Source of the DNA: Sphingobacterium litopenaei
GTDB taxonomy: Bacteria; Bacteroidota; Bacteroidia; Sphingobacteriales; Sphingobacteriaceae
Reading direction: 5' to 3'
Length of the DNA: 64,000 bases
Assembly: GCF_014692495.1 (NCBI RefSeq)
Contig: NZ_JACOIJ010000004.1
Coordinates: forward strand, 124,001 to 188,000
The position numbers were made by a program, and so were the translations under genes. Below are positions 16,557-27,210 of the stretch, piece after piece (the stretch's first letter is position 1; the number at the start of each line of letters is the position of its first letter). The notes under the pieces were generated by a model. The model ran no database searches. It was given only the letters and a program-made list of their open reading frames with translations, and had not been told where the DNA came from.

Positions 16557-18536
16557 CTATAATTTTATTTTTAGAAGGTTTACAGATTTAGCTCCCACAG
16601 TATAGGTTAGTTTCCTGCCTTTATAATTTACAGTTGAATTTACCGGAGTTACAGAAGGTGATTTTCCGACTTCATTGAACGCTAATGGATCATCATGATG
16701 TAATAGCATTACTTGTGCTTGCCCAGCTGATTTCTTAATACCTTTTAAATCAATAGTAAGCTGCTCAGTCTTTTCACCCACATTGATGATTTTTAAAATC
16801 AACTCATTAGATTTTTTATCTACTACCGCCGAACCATACAAGTTATCTTCTCCTGTCAAGGTTTTACCATCACGTAGTAAGGAAACTACATCAGTCCCTT
16901 TGTTCGTACTGTACATTTTCTGTACATGATAACTCGGAGTCACATACACATTTAAATTATCTACCCAAATCAAATCTGGAGTCCATTGCCATCCATCGAT
17001 ATGTGCAAATAAAGGTGCATAAGAAGCCAACTGTACCACATCTGCATTACGCTCTACACCTGTCAAGAAAGCAGCTTCGGATAAAGCAGCTTCCCAGTTG
17101 TTGCGATACTCTGGTTTTTTATTGTTTTTACTATGCGAAGCATATTCCCCCGCAAAGATTTTAGCACCATTTCGATCGTAATTATCATAACGCTTCGCAT
17201 TCGATAAAAACCAATCGGGATCTCTGTAAAAGTGCTCATCAATAATATCAATCTTCATGGCACGCAATTCCTTATCGAGGTATTGGAAACGTTCACCTTC
17301 TGGATCCGTTCCCGAACTTGCTACAATTTCAATTTCAGGGTGATATTTTTTCAATGCTTCCTGAAATACTTTTAGACGCTCTATATATTGAGGACCCCAG
17401 TTCTCATTTCCGACACCTAACATTTTTAAATTAAAAGGCGCAGGATGTCCCATATCGGCACGCAATTTACCCCAAGGTGTAGTAACCGAGCCATTTGCGA
17501 ATTCTATAAGATCTAATGCATCCTGTACATACTGATCCAATTGGTCCAATGGCACCACTTCGCCCGTATTGAATTGACAAGCCATACCACAGTTCAAAAT
17601 AGGAAGCGCTTCTGCTCCTAAATCTTCGGCCAATAAGAAGTATTCATAAAATCCTAAACCAAATGTTTGGAAGTAATCTGGAGTTAAACGGTGTGCAAAC
17701 TCTGTATTCCAGCGATTTACAATAAGTTGTCTATTCTCAATTGGACCTACCGTTTTCTTCCATTGGAAACGTTGAGAAAGATCGAAACCTTCCACAATAC
17801 AGCCTCCTGGAAAACGTATAAAACCAGGTTTAAGATCTGCTAATGTTTGTACCATATCCGCACGTAAACCTTTTTTGCGACCTTTCCAAGTATCTGTAGG
17901 GAATAATGAAATCATGTCCAAATCAATACTTCCCTGCCCCTCAAACCAGATTTGCAAATTTGCTTTTTGATCGGTTTTGCTTGAAGTAAAACTCACTTCT
18001 TGATATTGCCATTGATTATTGGCTTGTGCAGGTTTCAGTTCGGTACTACCAATTACCTTACCTTCACTATCAACCAATTCTACCCGAATACTAATACCTG
18101 CACTAGGTTGGCGATACCACAATGAAAATTCATATGTATTTCCTTGCTTCACCCCCATTCCACGAAAACCTTCGTTACGTAGTCCGATCGAATTTTTTTC
18201 TTTTTTGTTGACCTGTAAATATCTGGGATTGGATTCGCTATTCGACTGGCGGTTCAAAATAAGATAGTTACCTTCTTTCACAGGTCCTAAATTTTTCCAA
18301 CCCATCATCGGTCTGAAGAATTCGAAAGATCTGTTTTTGATAAGTTCCGCATAGATACCACCATCGGCACCCATATTAATATCTTCGAAAAATACACCCC
18401 ACATATTTGGGTTTACTTTAGCTATAGAATTATTGACATCTACCACCAAAGATTTTTGCTGTGCAAAACCAAATTGTAGGCTCTGCATCGCCAAAGCTGC
18501 TATTGCAATATATTGTTTAAGTTTCATCTTGTTCAT
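16557..18536 (-). CDS. GH51 alpha-L-arabinofuranosidase with N-terminal carbohydrate-binding-like region
   Basis: This is a 659-residue protein with a signal peptide (LKQYIAIAALAMQSLQFGFAQ). An N-terminal beta-sandwich resembling a CBM4/9-type module precedes a TIM barrel and a C-terminal jelly roll. The barrel carries LGVGNENWGPQY (acid/base Glu near residue 377) and KIFAGEYASHS (nucleophile Glu near 463), the GH51 retaining pair. It removes alpha-L-arabinofuranosyl side chains. A second, shorter GH51 precedes it by 16 nt. The two are distant paralogs rather than a recent duplication, since domain make-up and length differ (659 versus 522). The next gene, GH127/146, starts 2 nt after its stop. 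Confidence 0.9.
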   Translation of the reverse strand: MNKMKLKQYIAIAALAMQSLQFGFAQQKSLVVDVNNSIAKVNPNMWGVFFEDINMGADGGIYAELIKNRSFEFFRPMMGWKNLGPVKEGNYLILNRQSNSESNPRYLQVNKKEKNSIGLRNEGFRGMGVKQGNTYEFSLWYRQPSAGISIRVELVDSEGKVIGSTELKPAQANNQWQYQEVSFTSSKTDQKANLQIWFEGQGSIDLDMISLFPTDTWKGRKKGLRADMVQTLADLKPGFIRFPGGCIVEGFDLSQRFQWKKTVGPIENRQLIVNRWNTEFAHRLTPDYFQTFGLGFYEYFLLAEDLGAEALPILNCGMACQFNTGEVVPLDQLDQYVQDALDLIEFANGSVTTPWGKLRADMGHPAPFNLKMLGVGNENWGPQYIERLKVFQEALKKYHPEIEIVASSGTDPEGERFQYLDKELRAMKIDIIDEHFYRDPDWFLSNAKRYDNYDRNGAKIFAGEYASHSKNNKKPEYRNNWEAALSEAAFLTGVERNADVVQLASYAPLFAHIDGWQWTPDLIWVDNLNVYVTPSYHVQKMYSTNKGTDVVSLLRDGKTLTGEDNLYGSAVVDKKSNELILKIINVGEKTEQLTIDLKGIKKSAGQAQVMLLHHDDPLAFNEVGKSPSVTPVNSTVNYKGRKLTYTVGAKSVNLLKIKL

Positions 18537-18552
18537 TTTTTGGTTAATGTTC

Positions 18553-20121
18553 CTATTTTAAGCTAAGAACTACGACAGAGAAAGGAGGCAATTCTACTTT
18601 CAATTGATTGTTTTTAAGTTTAGCACCAGTAAAAGCTGTTGGCTTAATTTTGTCAGGAGCCTGGAATGTATTGTGATCCGTTAGCGTTTTAGAAGTTAAT
18701 ATTCTTCCGCTCAAATCTTTATAACTTTTATCCAGATCAATCACAATTTCATGCTTTACAGTAGCATCAATATTCACGAGAGAAATATGTGTTACGCCTT
18801 CTTTATTTACAGAGGCTGATGCATGAATAGCTGGAATTTTTTCATTGCCAAAGGCAAAATCTTTACTTTCTACCGATAGAGGTATCAATGTCGCATCTTG
18901 GTGCACCTTATACATTTCCATTACGTGGTACGTTGGCGTTAAAATCATTTTTTCACCTTCTGTCAAGATTACTGCCTGCAACACGTTTACAGTCTGTGCT
19001 AAGTTTGCCATACGCACACGCTCAGCGTGATTATTGAAAACATTTAATGTCACACCTGCAATCATGGCATCACGCATCGTATTTTGTTGATACAAAAATC
19101 CTGGATTAGTACCTTTTTCAACTTCGTACCAACCGCCCCATTCATCTACAACTAACGCAATACGTTTTCTAGGATCATACTTATCCATAATGGCAGAATG
19201 CTTATTCACCAATTCTTCCATATGCCAAGCCGATTTCATTGTCTTGAAATATTGTTCATCGGTAAATCCAGTAGCAGGACCTTTTTTATTCCATTCTACA
19301 TTGGAATAATGATGCAGCGCAAGACCATCCACTAAGCTATGTGGAATTTTCTTCATTAAAACCTCAGTCCAGTTATAATCACCGCCATTGGCTCCTGAGG
19401 CAATACGGTACAAACCACCGGTGTTAGTCCAATCCGACATAAAAGTTGCATACTTGCGGTATACGTCCGCATAATATTCAGGTGTCATATTACCACCACA
19501 ACCCCACGCTTCATTTCCTACACCCCAGAATTTAACTTTCCAAGGATTTTCTCTTCCATTCTTTTTACGTAAGTCCGCCATCGGGCTAGTTCCCGCATGA
19601 TTCACATATTGTACCCAATCTGCTAGCTCTTGCACTTCACCACTGCCTACATTTCCTGCTAGATAAGGTTCTGTCTCCAAAAGCTCACACATATTCAAGA
19701 AATCATGTGTTCCAAAGCTATTATTTTCTGTCACCCCACCCCACCAAGTGTTTACTATAGTAGGTCTTGACTCTTTTGGACCAATACCATCTTTCCAATG
19801 ATATGTGTCTGCAAAACATCCACCTGGCCAACGGAGATTAGGAATTTTCAGTTTTTTCAATGCTTCTACAATATCATTACGCACCCCAGCAGTATGCGGA
19901 ATAGTGGTATTATCCTCTCCCACATAAAAACCGCCGTAGATACATCGTCCTAAGTGTTCGGCAAAATGACCGTAAATATGTTTGTTAATAGTGATTTTCT
20001 TATCGGAAGTATTGAACTTAATCGCATTGGTCGACACTTGCGCCGATAGAGACTGCGAAATAAATAGAATACCGAGCATGGCACTTGTTCGAAGTGCTTT
20101 GCCATAAAATTTCTTTTTCAT
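18553..20121 (-). CDS. GH51 alpha-L-arabinofuranosidase
   Basis: This 522-residue GH51 enzyme has the size and layout of classic AbfA proteins but carries an export signal (about [20 protein letters not shown], ending SLSAQ), so it probably works in the periplasm or outside. Motifs are [32 protein letters not shown] (acid/base Glu near residue 202) and [10 protein letters not shown] (nucleophile Glu near 325). It cleaves non-reducing alpha-L-arabinofuranosyl residues from arabino-oligosaccharides and feeds L-arabinose to the symporter. Within the operon it follows GH97 by 21 nt. Confidence 0.92.
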   Translation of the reverse strand: MKKKFYGKALRTSAMLGILFISQSLSAQVSTNAIKFNTSDKKITINKHIYGHFAEHLGRCIYGGFYVGEDNTTIPHTAGVRNDIVEALKKLKIPNLRWPGGCFADTYHWKDGIGPKESRPTIVNTWWGGVTENNSFGTHDFLNMCELLETEPYLAGNVGSGEVQELADWVQYVNHAGTSPMADLRKKNGRENPWKVKFWGVGNEAWGCGGNMTPEYYADVYRKYATFMSDWTNTGGLYRIASGANGGDYNWTEVLMKKIPHSLVDGLALHHYSNVEWNKKGPATGFTDEQYFKTMKSAWHMEELVNKHSAIMDKYDPRKRIALVVDEWGGWYEVEKGTNPGFLYQQNTMRDAMIAGVTLNVFNNHAERVRMANLAQTVNVLQAVILTEGEKMILTPTYHVMEMYKVHQDATLIPLSVESKDFAFGNEKIPAIHASASVNKEGVTHISLVNIDATVKHEIVIDLDKSYKDLSGRILTSKTLTDHNTFQAPDKIKPTAFTGAKLKNNQLKVELPPFSVVVLSLK

Positions 20122-20142
20122 AATAGATGTTTTTTAATTAGG

Positions 20143-22089
20143 CTATTGTATTACCATCACAAAACCTCCATTGGGTTTTACAGGTATAGTAACATGTTTA
20201 GTTGATGTATTTTTATCTATTTGGAATAAATTAGGTGATTCACCATCCACTACTTTTAATTTAATATCCCCTTTGAATGATGTTAAATCTAATTTCCACT
20301 CTTTCGATTTTTGTTCCCCATTGATACCAGCAATATACCATGCACCATTTCCTTTACGCGCTATCACGATATCCTTTCCAGGATATCCACTAATGAACTT
20401 ACTATCCTCCCATTGATCAGGCAAATTTCTCAGCAAATCTTTTATTTCTGCTGGAACTTCATCCATACCTTCTGGTGATTCGGCATAATGTTGAATCCCC
20501 GACACAAAAAGTATACTTGTAGCTAATTCAAACGAGGCTGTTGTTTTTCGTTTTACACTGCTACGCAGTTTAGATAGATTCATTGGGGTAAAATCCATAG
20601 GGTCATACACATTACGCGTATAAGGCAAAATGCTACAGATCTCAGCTTGTCGATCAGCATCTTCTTGCATGAAGGTAACCATCTCAAATCCGCGAACAGC
20701 TTCTGTAGTCACTAAATGTGGATACGTAGTAGCCCAACTTCTTGGTAACGTAGCGCCGTGAAAATTCACCAATAATTCGTAATCAGCAGCGTCTTCTAAG
20801 ATATCTAGATAATACGCAATAACGGACTGACCATCACCACCAAAGAAATCAATCTTAACTCCTTTGATACCTAAATCCTGTAATTTTTTAAATTCTGCTC
20901 GACGAGATTCTTTGGTTAATAATTTATTTTTCGGCGTATACCCTACCGTATTCCAATCTCCGGCAGAGTTGTACCACAAGATGAGACCAACGTTTTTGCT
21001 ACGAGCATATTGGCTTAGCTCCGCAATTTTGTTAAAACCGATTTTGGTGTCCCAGTTCACATCAATTAAGCAATATTGCCAGCGCATATCTGCTGCAAAA
21101 TCGATGTATTTTTTCTGCTCTTCATAGACGATAAAATCATCTTTGCTATTAATCCAGCTCCAAGAAGCCTTTCCTGGCTTTACAAAAGAAGCAAAAGAAG
21201 TTTTAGGTTGTGGAACTACGGCATTTGCCAATTCAGATTCCACTATATTTTTAAGTTCCCCTACTGCAATTACTCGCCAAGGTGACACAAAATTATTTTC
21301 AATTTTTGTATAAAGATTTTGGTCTTTGATTACTTCTCGAACATCGGGCATAGCAATATGATATTCACCATTTGGTGATTCATAATGCAATCGCGTCGCA
21401 CAATGATTGCGCTGCAAACCAGCTTCAGTAATCAATACCCAAGTATTATTGGTTTCGAACAATGCGGGATAAACCCAACCTGTTTTTGTACTTTCCGGCG
21501 TTCCAACAGGAATTTCCTTTTGGTAATGTTCTTCGTAAGAAGGATTCGTCTGCTCCCAACCCGTTTTAGCAATAGCCATAGGCTGCAACCAAGCTTTTGC
21601 GGATTGATTAAAGTTATAACTTGTTTTTTCTTCGATTATAAAATCTATTTGTTCGCTATATTTTGGCAATTCGTATTGGAATACAACGCCTTCATCTGAC
21701 ACTTGAAAACGGATATTCAATGTTTTCTTGTTCGCATTATGCCATGTCAACACACGCTCATTGGCGGTATAAGAATAGTGTGTTTTTTTGCCGTGAAGAG
21801 CCGTATAAGATTTAGAAATTATTCTATTAGCCGACGCACTTTTATACACCAAATTTGTGGCAAAGTCTTGTGTTTTAGTTTTTAAACCCAATTGGGAGCT
21901 TTCCAAAACTAAGTTACCTTGACGCAGAATTTGATACTTTATAGTTCCTTTTTGATCAGTTGAAATGGAAAGTTCAATCTTTTTATCTGGACTGACGATC
22001 TGTATAGGTGTATTCTTTCCAAACACAGTCGAAGGAACATAAAAAAGCACAAATAAAAGAACGAAGCTAATAGAATATTTCATTTTCAA
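20143..22089 (-). CDS. GH97 retaining glycosidase (alpha-galactosidase or beta-L-arabinopyranosidase type)
   Basis: This 648-residue secreted protein has the GH97 architecture: an N-terminal beta-supersandwich, a TIM barrel (YCLIDVNWDTKIGF, GVKIDFFGGDGQS, NFHGATLPRSWATTYPHLVTTEAVRG) and a C-terminal beta domain. The Asp in VKIDFF, near residue 414, is where retaining GH97 enzymes carry their nucleophile, in contrast to SusB-type inverting alpha-glucosidases. Retaining members include alpha-galactosidases and a beta-L-arabinopyranosidase known from Bacteroides thetaiotaomicron. In an L-arabinose operon the latter activity is an attractive guess, but alpha-galactosidase on arabinogalactan is equally possible. 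Confidence 0.85.
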   Translation of the reverse strand: MKMKYSISFVLLFVLFYVPSTVFGKNTPIQIVSPDKKIELSISTDQKGTIKYQILRQGNLVLESSQLGLKTKTQDFATNLVYKSASANRIISKSYTALHGKKTHYSYTANERVLTWHNANKKTLNIRFQVSDEGVVFQYELPKYSEQIDFIIEEKTSYNFNQSAKAWLQPMAIAKTGWEQTNPSYEEHYQKEIPVGTPESTKTGWVYPALFETNNTWVLITEAGLQRNHCATRLHYESPNGEYHIAMPDVREVIKDQNLYTKIENNFVSPWRVIAVGELKNIVESELANAVVPQPKTSFASFVKPGKASWSWINSKDDFIVYEEQKKYIDFAADMRWQYCLIDVNWDTKIGFNKIAELSQYARSKNVGLILWYNSAGDWNTVGYTPKNKLLTKESRRAEFKKLQDLGIKGVKIDFFGGDGQSVIAYYLDILEDAADYELLVNFHGATLPRSWATTYPHLVTTEAVRGFEMVTFMQEDADRQAEICSILPYTRNVYDPMDFTPMNLSKLRSSVKRKTTASFELATSILFVSGIQHYAESPEGMDEVPAEIKDLLRNLPDQWEDSKFISGYPGKDIVIARKGNGAWYIAGINGEQKSKEWKLDLTSFKGDIKLKVVDGESPNLFQIDKNTSTKHVTIPVKPNGGFVMVIQ

Positions 22090-22108
22090 ACTATTATTTA
22101 ATGTTATG

Positions 22109-23251
22109 TTATCTTACAGAAAATCTATATTCTGTCTTAGAACTATATTTTTCTCCAGGACGCAAAGTCGTTGAAGGGAAGCTTTCATGATTCGGCGCAT
22201 CAGGGAAATGTTGTGTTTCTAAACATAATGCAGCACGGTAAGGATAAGTTTTACCTCCTTTTCCTTTCGGATCCGAATCTTTCATGAAATTTCCGCTATA
22301 GAATTGAAGTCCAGGTTCTGTTGTTAAGATTTTCATCTCAATACCAGTTTTTGGAGCATATAAACTCGCTACTTCAGAAAATCCATCTTTTTTATTCAAT
22401 TCAAAATTGTGGTCATAACCCAAGCCGTATTTAAGCTGTGGAGTTTGTTTATCGATATCTGCACCAATAAGTTTTGGCGATGTAAAATCAAAAGGAGTTC
22501 CTTTTATAGCAATGCTTCTTCCTGTTGGGATCAAATTGCTATCTACTTCTGTCAATTTATCTGCATCGATCCATAGTTCATGATCCAAAATAGTCGTATC
22601 ACCTTCACCATTTAAGTTGAAATAACCATGACTTGTTAAGTTCAAAATAGTTTCTTTATCGGTTTCGCCAGAATATTCGATTTCTAAACCACCTTCGTTA
22701 TTTACTTTGTAAGTCACCTGCATGGTCACCTTGCCAGGATAGCCTGCTTCGCCATCCGGAGAAACGTATTCCAAGGTAAGAGCATCTTTGGACAAGGATT
22801 TTACTTCCCATACTTTATTGTAAACACCATTGGTACCACCATGTAGCGAATTTTCACCATCATTCTTTTCTAATTGATAAGCTGTACCATTCAAAGTGAA
22901 TGTAGCCTTACCGATTCGATTACCGAAACGACCTACTACAGCTCCATAAAAATTATTGGTATTCTTGATAAATTCATCTGCTGTATCATACCCCAAAAGT
23001 ACATCGACATCTTTGCTGTCTTTATCCTTTACCTCAAGAGAAACTATACGCGCACCAAAATTTGTAATGCTTACTTGCAACTTTTCGTTTCCGATTTTAT
23101 ACAATAAGACATCCTTATTGTCCAAACTCGCATAGAATACGCTGGTATCCGTAGCTTCTATTTCCGAAGATGTTTGATTGTTCTTCGTGTTTTGACAAGC
23201 ACTTGCCATAAGAAGCCCTGCAAAAAGGAGACTATAATACTTTGCTTTCAT
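22109..23251 (-). CDS. galM: Aldose 1-epimerase (mutarotase), exported lipoprotein
   Basis: A 380-residue galactose-mutarotase-family protein with a lipoprotein signal (LLFAGLLMASAC, Cys near residue 19). Motifs are NFGARIVSLEVKDKD, ENSLHGG (the His is expected at the active site), TSHGYFNLNG and a late LCLETQHFPDAPNHESFP segment with the catalytic Glu/His region. It interconverts alpha and beta anomers of aldoses. Placed directly before the symporter gene in the cluster, it probably supplies the anomer of L-arabinose used by the transporter or isomerase. Membrane anchoring suggests action in the periplasm or at the outer surface. Confidence 0.9.
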   Translation of the reverse strand: MKAKYYSLLFAGLLMASACQNTKNNQTSSEIEATDTSVFYASLDNKDVLLYKIGNEKLQVSITNFGARIVSLEVKDKDSKDVDVLLGYDTADEFIKNTNNFYGAVVGRFGNRIGKATFTLNGTAYQLEKNDGENSLHGGTNGVYNKVWEVKSLSKDALTLEYVSPDGEAGYPGKVTMQVTYKVNNEGGLEIEYSGETDKETILNLTSHGYFNLNGEGDTTILDHELWIDADKLTEVDSNLIPTGRSIAIKGTPFDFTSPKLIGADIDKQTPQLKYGLGYDHNFELNKKDGFSEVASLYAPKTGIEMKILTTEPGLQFYSGNFMKDSDPKGKGGKTYPYRAALCLETQHFPDAPNHESFPSTTLRPGEKYSSKTEYRFSVR

Positions 23252-23272
23252 AATCTTTAAGTTTATAATGAA

Positions 23273-24970
23273 TTACCAAAATTTAACATACAATGCCCCA
23301 ACAATTAAGATAGTCAAGACGATCATTACCATTACCGATGGTTCTACTTTGAACATTTTAGAATCTAATTCTAATCCTTTAGGATTTTCTTTAGGACCAA
23401 ATAAGCTCACCAATACCATGATAATCATTGTAAACATGAAAGCTAGACCCATACAAATTTGGAAAGGAATCTCATATTCGCCAGCTGAATTGATATAAGC
23501 TGTATATAAGAATGTTTCTGGTCCAAACCATGCTGGAGCGTAATTGTTGAATACAATCGAAAGAACGAAACCAGTGATCAAACCTACAATAGCAGCTGAA
23601 CCTGTAGTTCTTTTCCAGAACATACCCAATAAGAACATTGCAAATACACCTGGAGAAATAAAGCCCGTATATTTTTGAATGAATGTGAAACCACCTGCAC
23701 CACCTATACCTAATAAATCATCCCATGTAAAGAATACCGACACTAAAATAGATATGATAATAGTGATTTTACCTACATTGATCAGCTTGCGTTCAGATGC
23801 ACCTTTATCGATATATTTATTGTAAATATCCATGGTGAAAATGGTCGCAATACTATTAGCTTTACCAGCTAAAGAAGCTACGATAGCAGCAGTCAACGCG
23901 GCAAGTGATAGACCTTTCATTCCGTTAGGTAAGAATCCTAAAATCGCGGAATAAGCATTATCTGGGTTAAAGTTTCCTCCTGGAGCCATTTCATTTTGTA
24001 AAGCACCATTTTTGTAAAGCACATAAGCAGCAATACCTGGCAACATAACGATAATAGGCATTAATAATTTTAAGAAACCCGCAAACAAGATACCTGTACG
24101 CGCAGTTTTCAAATCCGCACCCAAAGCACGTTGCGTGATATATTGATTACAACCCCAATAATTTAAGTTTACAATCCAAATACCTGCTAAGTACATTCCA
24201 ATTCCTGGAAGCATCAAATATTTATTTACATCCTCTTGCGAACTTTCGGCTGTCGGTTTATCTACAATAAGGTTAAAATGTTTTGGAGAATCTACCATTA
24301 ATTGTTTGAAACCTGCTAACACATCTTTTCCTAATCCAAAATGTTCAGAGACTAATGTCAAAGCGATATAAGTTGTTGCAAAACCACCTATAATCAGTAC
24401 AACCACTTGAATAACATCGGTAAAACCGATAACTTTCATACCACCCAAAGTAATGACAATAGAAAATACAGCTAATGCTACTATAATCACGTGGAAGTAC
24501 TCGCCACCCCCCAAATTACTGATGGCTAGCGCTCCTAAATATAGGATAGAAGTTAAATTCACAAACACATATAAGAACAACCAAAAGATAGCCATGATAA
24601 GACTGGTCGTTTCATTATAACGTTGTTTTAAGAATTGAGGCATGGTAAAAATTTTGTTTTTGAGATAAACAGGAATAAACCATACCGCTACGATAATCAA
24701 AGCAATAGCAGCAATCCATTCGTAAGCAGCCACGGCGATACCCACCGTAAAACCGTTACCACTCATACCGATAAATTGCTCTGCTGAGATATTGGAAGCA
24801 ATAAGACTGGCTCCAATTGCCCACCATGTTAATGAGCCTTCGGCCAAGAAGTAATCTTTACTACTTGCCAATTCTTTCTTTTGCTTGCTATATACCCAAT
24901 ATCCATAGCCAGCGACCACGACAAAATAAATAAGAAAAATGACGTAGTCAATAGTTGCAAACTTTTCCAT
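23273..24970 (-). CDS. Sodium/solute symporter (SSS family), probable L-arabinose importer
   Basis: This 565-residue membrane protein has about 14 hydrophobic segments. It begins with a short periplasmic N-terminus and TM1 (FATIDYVIFLIYFVVVAGYG). SSS signatures include GSLTWWAIGASLIASNISAEQFIGMSG, LGGMKVIGFTDVIQVVVLIIGG and the late AGGFTFIQKYTGFISPGVFAMFLLGMFWKR segment. It resembles SglT-type sugar carriers driven by sodium. It lies between araA (18 nt gap) and the secreted mutarotase, so uptake of free L-arabinose across the inner membrane is the most likely role; the substrate is inferred from context. The cluster has no ABC or MFS sugar importer. Confidence 0.9.
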   Translation of the reverse strand: MEKFATIDYVIFLIYFVVVAGYGYWVYSKQKKELASSKDYFLAEGSLTWWAIGASLIASNISAEQFIGMSGNGFTVGIAVAAYEWIAAIALIIVAVWFIPVYLKNKIFTMPQFLKQRYNETTSLIMAIFWLFLYVFVNLTSILYLGALAISNLGGGEYFHVIIVALAVFSIVITLGGMKVIGFTDVIQVVVLIIGGFATTYIALTLVSEHFGLGKDVLAGFKQLMVDSPKHFNLIVDKPTAESSQEDVNKYLMLPGIGMYLAGIWIVNLNYWGCNQYITQRALGADLKTARTGILFAGFLKLLMPIIVMLPGIAAYVLYKNGALQNEMAPGGNFNPDNAYSAILGFLPNGMKGLSLAALTAAIVASLAGKANSIATIFTMDIYNKYIDKGASERKLINVGKITIIISILVSVFFTWDDLLGIGGAGGFTFIQKYTGFISPGVFAMFLLGMFWKRTTGSAAIVGLITGFVLSIVFNNYAPAWFGPETFLYTAYINSAGEYEIPFQICMGLAFMFTMIIMVLVSLFGPKENPKGLELDSKMFKVEPSVMVMIVLTILIVGALYVKFW

Positions 24971-24988
24971 AGGTTTAATAAATGCAGA

Positions 24989-26488
24989 TTAGTTTTGTAG
25001 TTTATAATACAGTTCACTATTTCTCAATTCTTTCTCGAATTGATCTAATTTGGTTGACTTATCAATGATAATCAGCTCCAATTTAGCTATTCTTGCAAAA
25101 TCTTCCATATATTCTGATGTAAGATTTTGGCTATAAACTGTATGGTGTGCTCCTCCGGCGTAAATCCATGCTGTACATCCAGTCTTCATATCAGGCTCTG
25201 GCTTCCATAAAACACGTGCCACAGGTAATTTTGGTAATTCATTAGTAACATCCACGCCTTGTACAGTATTGACCACCAAACGGAAACGATCACCCATATC
25301 CACTAATGAAGCATTGAATGCAGGACCACCTTTGGCATCAAAAACTAAACGCGCAGGATCTGCTTTACCCCCAATACCTAAAGGATGAACTTCTAATTTA
25401 GGTTTACTCGCGGCCAATGAAGCATCAACTTCCAACATATGTGAGCCTAAAACCATAGCATTAGCAGGATCAAAATGATAGGTATAATCTTCCATAAAAG
25501 CATTCGCCCCTTCATACCCTGTTGCCATTACTTTACAAGCACGAACCATAGCTGGAGTTTTCCAGTCACCTTCACCCGCAAAAGCATAACCTTCTGCCAT
25601 TAAACGCTGTACAGCTAATCCTGGTAATTGTGGCAATCCGTACAAATCTTCAAAAGTATCTGTAAATCCTTTATAATTTCCTTTTTCTAAGAATGAACGT
25701 AATCCCAATTCAATCTTCGCGGCATCATAAACATTTGAACGAAATTTACCGCCTTCGAGTACATCTTCCGACATGATATACAATTGTTCATATTCTTTCA
25801 GCAAAGCCTGCACTGCATCATCGGAAATAGCATCAATTTCTTTTACTAAATCACCAATTCCATGTGTATTCACAGAGAAACCAAATTTCACTTCAGCCTC
25901 TACTTTATCACCTTCTGTCACTGCAACGTAGCGCATATTATCACCAAAGCGAACAAACTTAGCGCCTTGCCAATCTGCCCAAGCGGCTGCAGCACGCGCC
26001 CATACGTTAATACGATCTATGACTTCTGGATCTTGCCAATGGCCTGTTACCACTTTTCGAGGCAAACGCATTCTTGACACTATAAAACCAAATTCACGAT
26101 CTCCATGTGCACTTTGATTTAAATTCATGAAATCCATATCGATAGAATCCCATGGAATATCACGATTATATTGGGTATGGAGATGTAATAAAGGCTTATT
26201 TAGAATTTGTAAACCACGAATCCACATTTTCGCTGGTGAGAAAGTGTGCATCCATGTAATTAAGCCAATACATTTTTCTGTATTATTTGCTTCTAATATA
26301 GTTTTATAAATTTCTTCCGTGTTTCTTACAATAGGTTTAAACACCACACGTACAGGTATGCCTGCGTGCTGATCAAAATATGTAGCTATTTCTTTGGAAT
26401 GATCTGCAGCTTGACGTAAAGTTTCCTCCCCATATAGATCTTGGCTCCCCGTAATAAACCAAACCTCTAAAGTTTCTAATGATATCAT
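24989..26488 (-). CDS. araA: L-arabinose isomerase
   Basis: A 499-residue protein matching AraA along its length: [20 protein letters not shown] at the N-terminus, [45 protein letters not shown] and a [17 protein letters not shown] segment. It converts L-arabinose to L-ribulose in the cytoplasm using a divalent metal held by Glu and His residues. It is cytoplasmic (no signal peptide) and the length matches family members of about 500 residues. It lies between araD and the symporter, 29 nt after araD. Confidence 0.97.
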   Translation of the reverse strand: MISLETLEVWFITGSQDLYGEETLRQAADHSKEIATYFDQHAGIPVRVVFKPIVRNTEEIYKTILEANNTEKCIGLITWMHTFSPAKMWIRGLQILNKPLLHLHTQYNRDIPWDSIDMDFMNLNQSAHGDREFGFIVSRMRLPRKVVTGHWQDPEVIDRINVWARAAAAWADWQGAKFVRFGDNMRYVAVTEGDKVEAEVKFGFSVNTHGIGDLVKEIDAISDDAVQALLKEYEQLYIMSEDVLEGGKFRSNVYDAAKIELGLRSFLEKGNYKGFTDTFEDLYGLPQLPGLAVQRLMAEGYAFAGEGDWKTPAMVRACKVMATGYEGANAFMEDYTYHFDPANAMVLGSHMLEVDASLAASKPKLEVHPLGIGGKADPARLVFDAKGGPAFNASLVDMGDRFRLVVNTVQGVDVTNELPKLPVARVLWKPEPDMKTGCTAWIYAGGAHHTVYSQNLTSEYMEDFARIAKLELIIIDKSTKLDQFEKELRNSELYYKLQN

Positions 26489-26517
26489 GTTTTATTTAGG
26501 TTTTTATTTAAATAATT

Positions 26518-27210
26518 TTATTGTCCATAGTAAGCATTGCTTCCGTGCTTACGTTCGTAATGTTTCTTGATTAGTGAAGCTTTTAAGCGTTCGATTTTAG
26601 GATTAATACCTTCTGACAGGAATGCCAACTCCGCTACATATTCCAAAACTGCAGCATTGTACACCGCTTGTTTACCATCTTTGCCCCATGTAAATGGGGC
26701 ATGATTTCCAACCAAAATCATCTGTACTTCCTCATGGTTCAAACCCACTTCTTTGAAATGATTAATAATCTGGTAGCCTGTTTGATATTCATAATTTCCA
26801 GCAATCATATCATCTGCCATAGGTGGGGCACATGGAATATCTTTGGTCAAATGATCTGCATGCGTCGTGCCATAAATAGGAATACTTCTATTAGCTTGTG
26901 CCCAAGCTGTTCCGTAAACTGAGTGTGTATGTACTACAGCTCCCAACTCTGGCCACTCCTTATATAATACAGCATGTGTTTTGGTATCGGACGAAGGACG
27001 AAGAGTACCTTCTACGACTTGCGCATCCAAATCCACGATAACCATATCATCTACTTTCAGAATTTCGTATGGAACTCCACTCGGCTTGATCGCAAACACC
27101 CCTTTATCTCGATCAAATACACTTACATTACCAAATGTAAATTTGACCAAACCAAGTTTAGTCAAATTCATATTTGCTTCGTATGCTTCTTCTTTTATGT
27201 TATTGTACAT
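26518..27210 (-). CDS. araD: L-ribulose-5-phosphate 4-epimerase
   Basis: This 230-residue class II aldolase/epimerase has MNLTKLGLVKFTFGNVS (substrate-binding Asn region), IKPSGVPYE, TLRPSSDTKTHAVLYKEWPE and the metal-binding VVHTHSVYGTAWAQ, with a further His in TTHADH. It interconverts L-ribulose 5-phosphate and D-xylulose 5-phosphate, linking arabinose to the pentose phosphate pathway. The start overlaps the end of araB by 11 bases, consistent with translational coupling. Length matches E. coli AraD (231). Confidence 0.96.
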   Translation of the reverse strand: MYNNIKEEAYEANMNLTKLGLVKFTFGNVSVFDRDKGVFAIKPSGVPYEILKVDDMVIVDLDAQVVEGTLRPSSDTKTHAVLYKEWPELGAVVHTHSVYGTAWAQANRSIPIYGTTHADHLTKDIPCAPPMADDMIAGNYEYQTGYQIINHFKEVGLNHEEVQMILVGNHAPFTWGKDGKQAVYNAAVLEYVAELAFLSEGINPKIERLKASLIKKHYERKHGSNAYYGQ

